The notes beneath the pieces were generated by a model. That model ran no database searches and was not told the origin of the DNA. It was given only the letters and a program-made list of their open reading frames with translations. The position numbers and the translations under genes are program-made. DNA of 64,000 nt from Membranipora membranacea (lineage: Eukaryota > Bryozoa > Gymnolaemata > Cheilostomatida > Membraniporidae), in assembly GCA_914767715.1 (NCBI GenBank), contig OU612073.1, forward strand, positions 23,066,001 through 23,130,000, given 5' to 3'. Positions 61,120 through 64,000 of this stretch are shown piece after piece (position 1 is the first letter of the stretch; the number at the start of each line of letters is the position of its first letter).

Positions 61120-62450
61120 ACAGATTCAGATCAATCTTGGCATTGGCCTTTATGACCAGTAGAAGTAATTGTAAATTTAAAATACCGAAGAACAGAAACA
61201 CCTCTATTTACAGGCAAAAATGATGAAGCAGTCTGGCAGAAGCAACATTACATCTAATTTAGAGACAAATGAACTTTTGAGATTAGATGTTGCACTGGAA
61301 ATAATATTACTAATGACTGCCCATCATTATTTGCAGCGAAATGCGCAGAAAAATTTGAATAGTAGTTTTGCTTAGTGATAGTTATATACAGCTGATAAAA
61401 AAGGTTTTTTTGCAACAGCTACTGATGTTTCTCGGCATTGAAAACATAATCCACTAATTCTGACATGGTCACATTTTTTCGGTTTTAAAACCATCTCATT
61501 AATTTTGATCACTCTCCTTTTCTATGCAATTAGCAGCTAGTCTTATTTGATGAAAGGGAGTGAGATAGATGACGGAATCAATCAGTCAGAATACAGCCGA
61601 TGTCTGGCTGTTGGCACCCATTGAGATCGGAGGCCAGCAAATTAATGAAGGTTCATTATCTCCATTGTGATCAGGTCGAAAAACTCTACCGGAGACAATT
61701 AGTTTACCCTATACAGTCAAGCCTTTAAGTGAAGCAGCATTTCTATCCTTTTTTTGCCACAGGACTAAACTGGCATTGCTGAGCCTGAAACTCTACCTAC
61801 CAAGTTTAAACTCAATGTTATATCAAATTGAAAAGAAGATTCAAGGCGCACTTAATCTTTCATTTATTATATTTCTGGTTTTTTTCCAGTCTGTTGACAA
61901 GAAAGATTAACATCATTGTATGAAACTTTGCAGTGTTTATTTTTCTATATCTTTTCATATGATGTATGCCCACAGCAAAAAATATATACCGTTGTATTTA
62001 AATTAATTATGTGTCACCTCAAATTGTATTTGAGAGCATTGGAAGTTTTGTCTTGGAGGTACATGCAGCATGTCCTATGGAGCAGCGGTAAAAACAGCAA
62101 CACCATGTGTCCATCTCTAACCATAAAAATCTGTCTGGTCCAGTGGAGTGGAATTTATGTCTTATAGTATGGATCTGGCTGTGCTTAAACTAATGCATGA
62201 TGTCACATGACACTTTGTTTTGTTTGTTTCAGCGTCTGGATGAAATTGCAGAACTAAACATGGCTTTGTGTAATCATAACTTTACCCTAAAGAATAAAAG
62301 AATAATAACAATATTATTACCATAGAATGCTACCCTCTTCGCAGGTATTCAAGACGCCTTTGTTTTTCTTTTTTTATTTTTAATGCGTTTGATCAGGGAG
62401 AATGGTTTGATCGACTGCCGCAATAAAATTTGCCTTAAAAAAAAGATTTT
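61120..62450. other. No gene recognised
   Basis: AT-rich. A possible small exon after TTTCAG at ~62233 reads RLDEIAELNMALCNHN before stops; its neighbours are unclear. Confidence 0.3.
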
Positions 62451-62458
62451 AGTAGAAC

Positions 62459-62872
62459 AATCCTCTGAGTACAAACTCTGAGCTCTGGATATGGAGCTCA
62501 GCCCGTGATATAACATCAGCATTTGATGGCGAGATAATTCATATAACGGATAATGATGGGAGCAACACAGAATTCTTTATTGTATCATTCAGTGACGCAC
62601 CTAAAGGCAGGTCATTGATATACTTCACAGCAGTGTTTCGATTTTCAAGGATTGTGAACCTCAATATATACAACCTTATCATGTGTGTACCAATCAAAAC
62701 TGTGAATCGTGTTCTCTCTAAATTTCCAAATGACACTTCATTCGTTGTTCCATTGTATGTCAGGTGGGCAATTAATGGCCAAGTAAAGCGTTGTAAGCCT
62801 AAAATGGTAATAAATAGTATGGGTGCGGGTAAAAAAATTGTATCCAATCCAAACAAATATGTTGGCATTTGA
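62459..62872 (+). CDS. Unrecognised open exon
   Basis: After a possible TAGTAG acceptor the frame is open for ~137 codons: NNPLSTNSELWIW, ARDITSAFDGEIIHITDN, FFIVSFSDAPKGRS, VPIKTVNRVLSKFPND, VPLYVRWAINGQVK, then a stop. The alternating hydrophobic pattern suggests a beta-rich globular domain, but I recognise no family. Length in this AT-rich background argues it is or was coding. A further short exon-like piece at ~62926-62993 (GSEGDSGLPCDQSNN) could belong with it. Confidence 0.35.
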   Translation, partial: NPLSTNSELWIWSSARDITSAFDGEIIHITDNDGSNTEFFIVSFSDAPKGRSLIYFTAVFRFSRIVNLNIYNLIMCVPIKTVNRVLSKFPNDTSFVVPLYVRWAINGQVKRCKPKMVINSMGAGKKIVSNPNKYVGI

Positions 62873-63614
62873 TATAATAATAGTATAGTCATAATAATTA
62901 AATTTCTTATTTCTCCTTTTCTAGATACCGGGTCTGAAGGCGACAGCGGCCTTCCATGCGATCAATCAAATAATAGCTTCTGTACAAGATGAAATCATTA
63001 TAATAATCTCCATAGTCCCTTATAAGAAGAAACACAACTCAGTGGACTGTAGTTAGATAAATTACAATAATTTGAGAATGGAGGAAGACCTGACAGGAAA
63101 CACTCAAAATTTGGTGCTTCAATCAACTTACTTTTTTACTCTTTAAGCTCAGAGTCTACAGTCTGGAGACTCTTCTTGATAATAGGCCAATCTAGAATAT
63201 TTTTTCCATTTTTGCATTATCAATTCATCATTTCAAGCCTAACAGCTTTATTTCACAAATTAGATGCAGTCACCTTCCTCCTCACATGGCTGACATTTTT
63301 ATACACTTGTGTGACTGCATTGTTGGTCCAATGAGGCTACGCAACGTACATTGAATGATTATGGCAAAAGGTATTGAGACACAAAAAAATAATAGAGATA
63401 AACATATCATTGTATACGCCATGCTTGTACAAATTTCCACTAATTCTTGCAAATAATATTTTGTACTAATATCACTATCAACCTGCCACACAGGATTGTC
63501 ATCTCTGAAATTCGAGACTCACGATTTCAGAGTGTAAGCCTCCTCAGATAATCTAAGTCATAATAGTGAAATGAAACTAAAATTCAACGAAAGAATTATG
63601 ATGAGGCGTAGCTG

Positions 63615-63802
63615 TTACCCCTTGTCAATACCAATTCGTTCAGTGATAGGAGATTCAGAACATGTGGAACTGAGGCTCAACCATCTCTTTATAATTGTCA
63701 TTGTAACCCTTCTCCTGCTCGCTCCAGATCCAAAATCATTGAGTAGCTCTGCATATTTATGGTCCACTCCACCTTGATACCCAAAACTGTCAACATAGAT
63801 AC
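63615..63802 (-). CDS. Unrecognised possible exon
   Basis: After a CTCAAG acceptor on the minus strand: GRIYVDSFGYQGGVDHKYAE, LLNDFGSGASRR and further to a stop, with a possible GTTACA donor after the Arg run. No family recognised; no partner exons within the window edge. Confidence 0.25.
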
Positions 63803-64000
63803 GGCCTTGAGTTTTCAAACAAATCAGACAGCCAATCAGTTTGCATTTCGTCAAAATGTTTACTATTTGGATTTTTGCATCATTAGCTACAAGACCTCAC
63901 AAATTTGTGGGAGCCCCAATTTACCTGAAATATTTCGTGAAAATTTCTTCGAATCATGATAAAACAACTCCTTATGTGTTCACCTGCAGGCTCTTGATGT

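Noticed and set aside
1-64000. CRISPR arrays, bacterial operons, phage or integron structures
   Set aside because: Introns, SLC17/PAN/CTLD/collagen families and animal-type transposons show this is eukaryotic; the tandem arrays have no spacer structure.

Overview
This is AT-rich eukaryotic genomic DNA with many small exons, short GT-AG introns and abundant degenerate transposons. The best taxonomic clue is a pair of 'short-chain collagen C4-like' genes (signal peptide, coiled coil, short Gly-X-Y tract, Cys-rich C-terminal domain), a family best known from sponges. With the secreted PAN/C-type-lectin genes and compact introns, a demosponge is the likeliest source, but the exact species cannot be read from the sequence. 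All gene models below were spliced by eye from frame, intron phase and splice-site agreement.

Layout. 1-9.2 kb: two tandem plus-strand paralogs with Mind-bomb/KEG-type SH3 repeats. The first is RING + coiled coil + repeats + C-terminal membrane tail. The second is damaged near its 5' end and ends in a Thr-rich stalk, a transmembrane helix and a basic tail. 9.6-12.5 kb (minus): an apparently intact EXD1-like 3'-5' exonuclease, followed at 13.2 kb by a 10-bp minisatellite made of consensus 5' splice sites, and at 15.0-15.3 kb by a dead EXD1 paralog. 16.7-17.3 kb (minus): an orphan C-terminal transmembrane exon. 18.7-23.5 kb and 55.6-60.7 kb form a ~5-kb inverted duplication carrying the short-chain collagen gene: the right copy is intact (409 aa), the left copy has lost exon 2 and nearly all the collagen repeat.

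24.5-34.6 kb holds the most striking structure. An SLC17-family (sialin/VGLUT-type) transporter is cut in two, its C-terminal half on the minus strand at 24.6-26.4 kb and its N-terminal half on the plus strand at 31.7-34.2 kb. Each half ends exactly at an inverted copy of the same ~410-bp hAT-like MITE, and the two broken ends carry the two copies of one 8-bp target-site duplication (GGAGCTTG). A 7.3-kb segment between the MITEs has apparently flipped. The MITE itself carries a tRNA-like module with A and B boxes. A second, pseudogenised SLC17 5' half lies in a direct duplication at 38.4-43.3 kb, with a TTAA-flanked MITE whose empty site is preserved in the other copy.

36.2-38.0 kb is a defective LINE, 44.5-48.5 kb (minus) a decayed BEL/Pao LTR-type retroelement, and 54.4-55.2 kb another LINE remnant. 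50.2-53.5 kb (minus) is an intact gene for a secreted PAN/apple + Thr-rich + C-type lectin protein (302 aa), with a truncated relative at 29.2-30.0 kb and a fragment at 23.9 kb. The last ~3.5 kb contains open stretches I do not recognise.

How they fit together: the intact secreted genes (collagen C4-like, PAN-CTLD) suggest extracellular matrix or recognition roles; the RING/Mib protein suggests membrane-anchored ubiquitin ligation; the exonuclease suggests RNA processing. No operon-like organisation is implied. The region has been reshaped by MITEs, inverted and direct duplication, and gene death.
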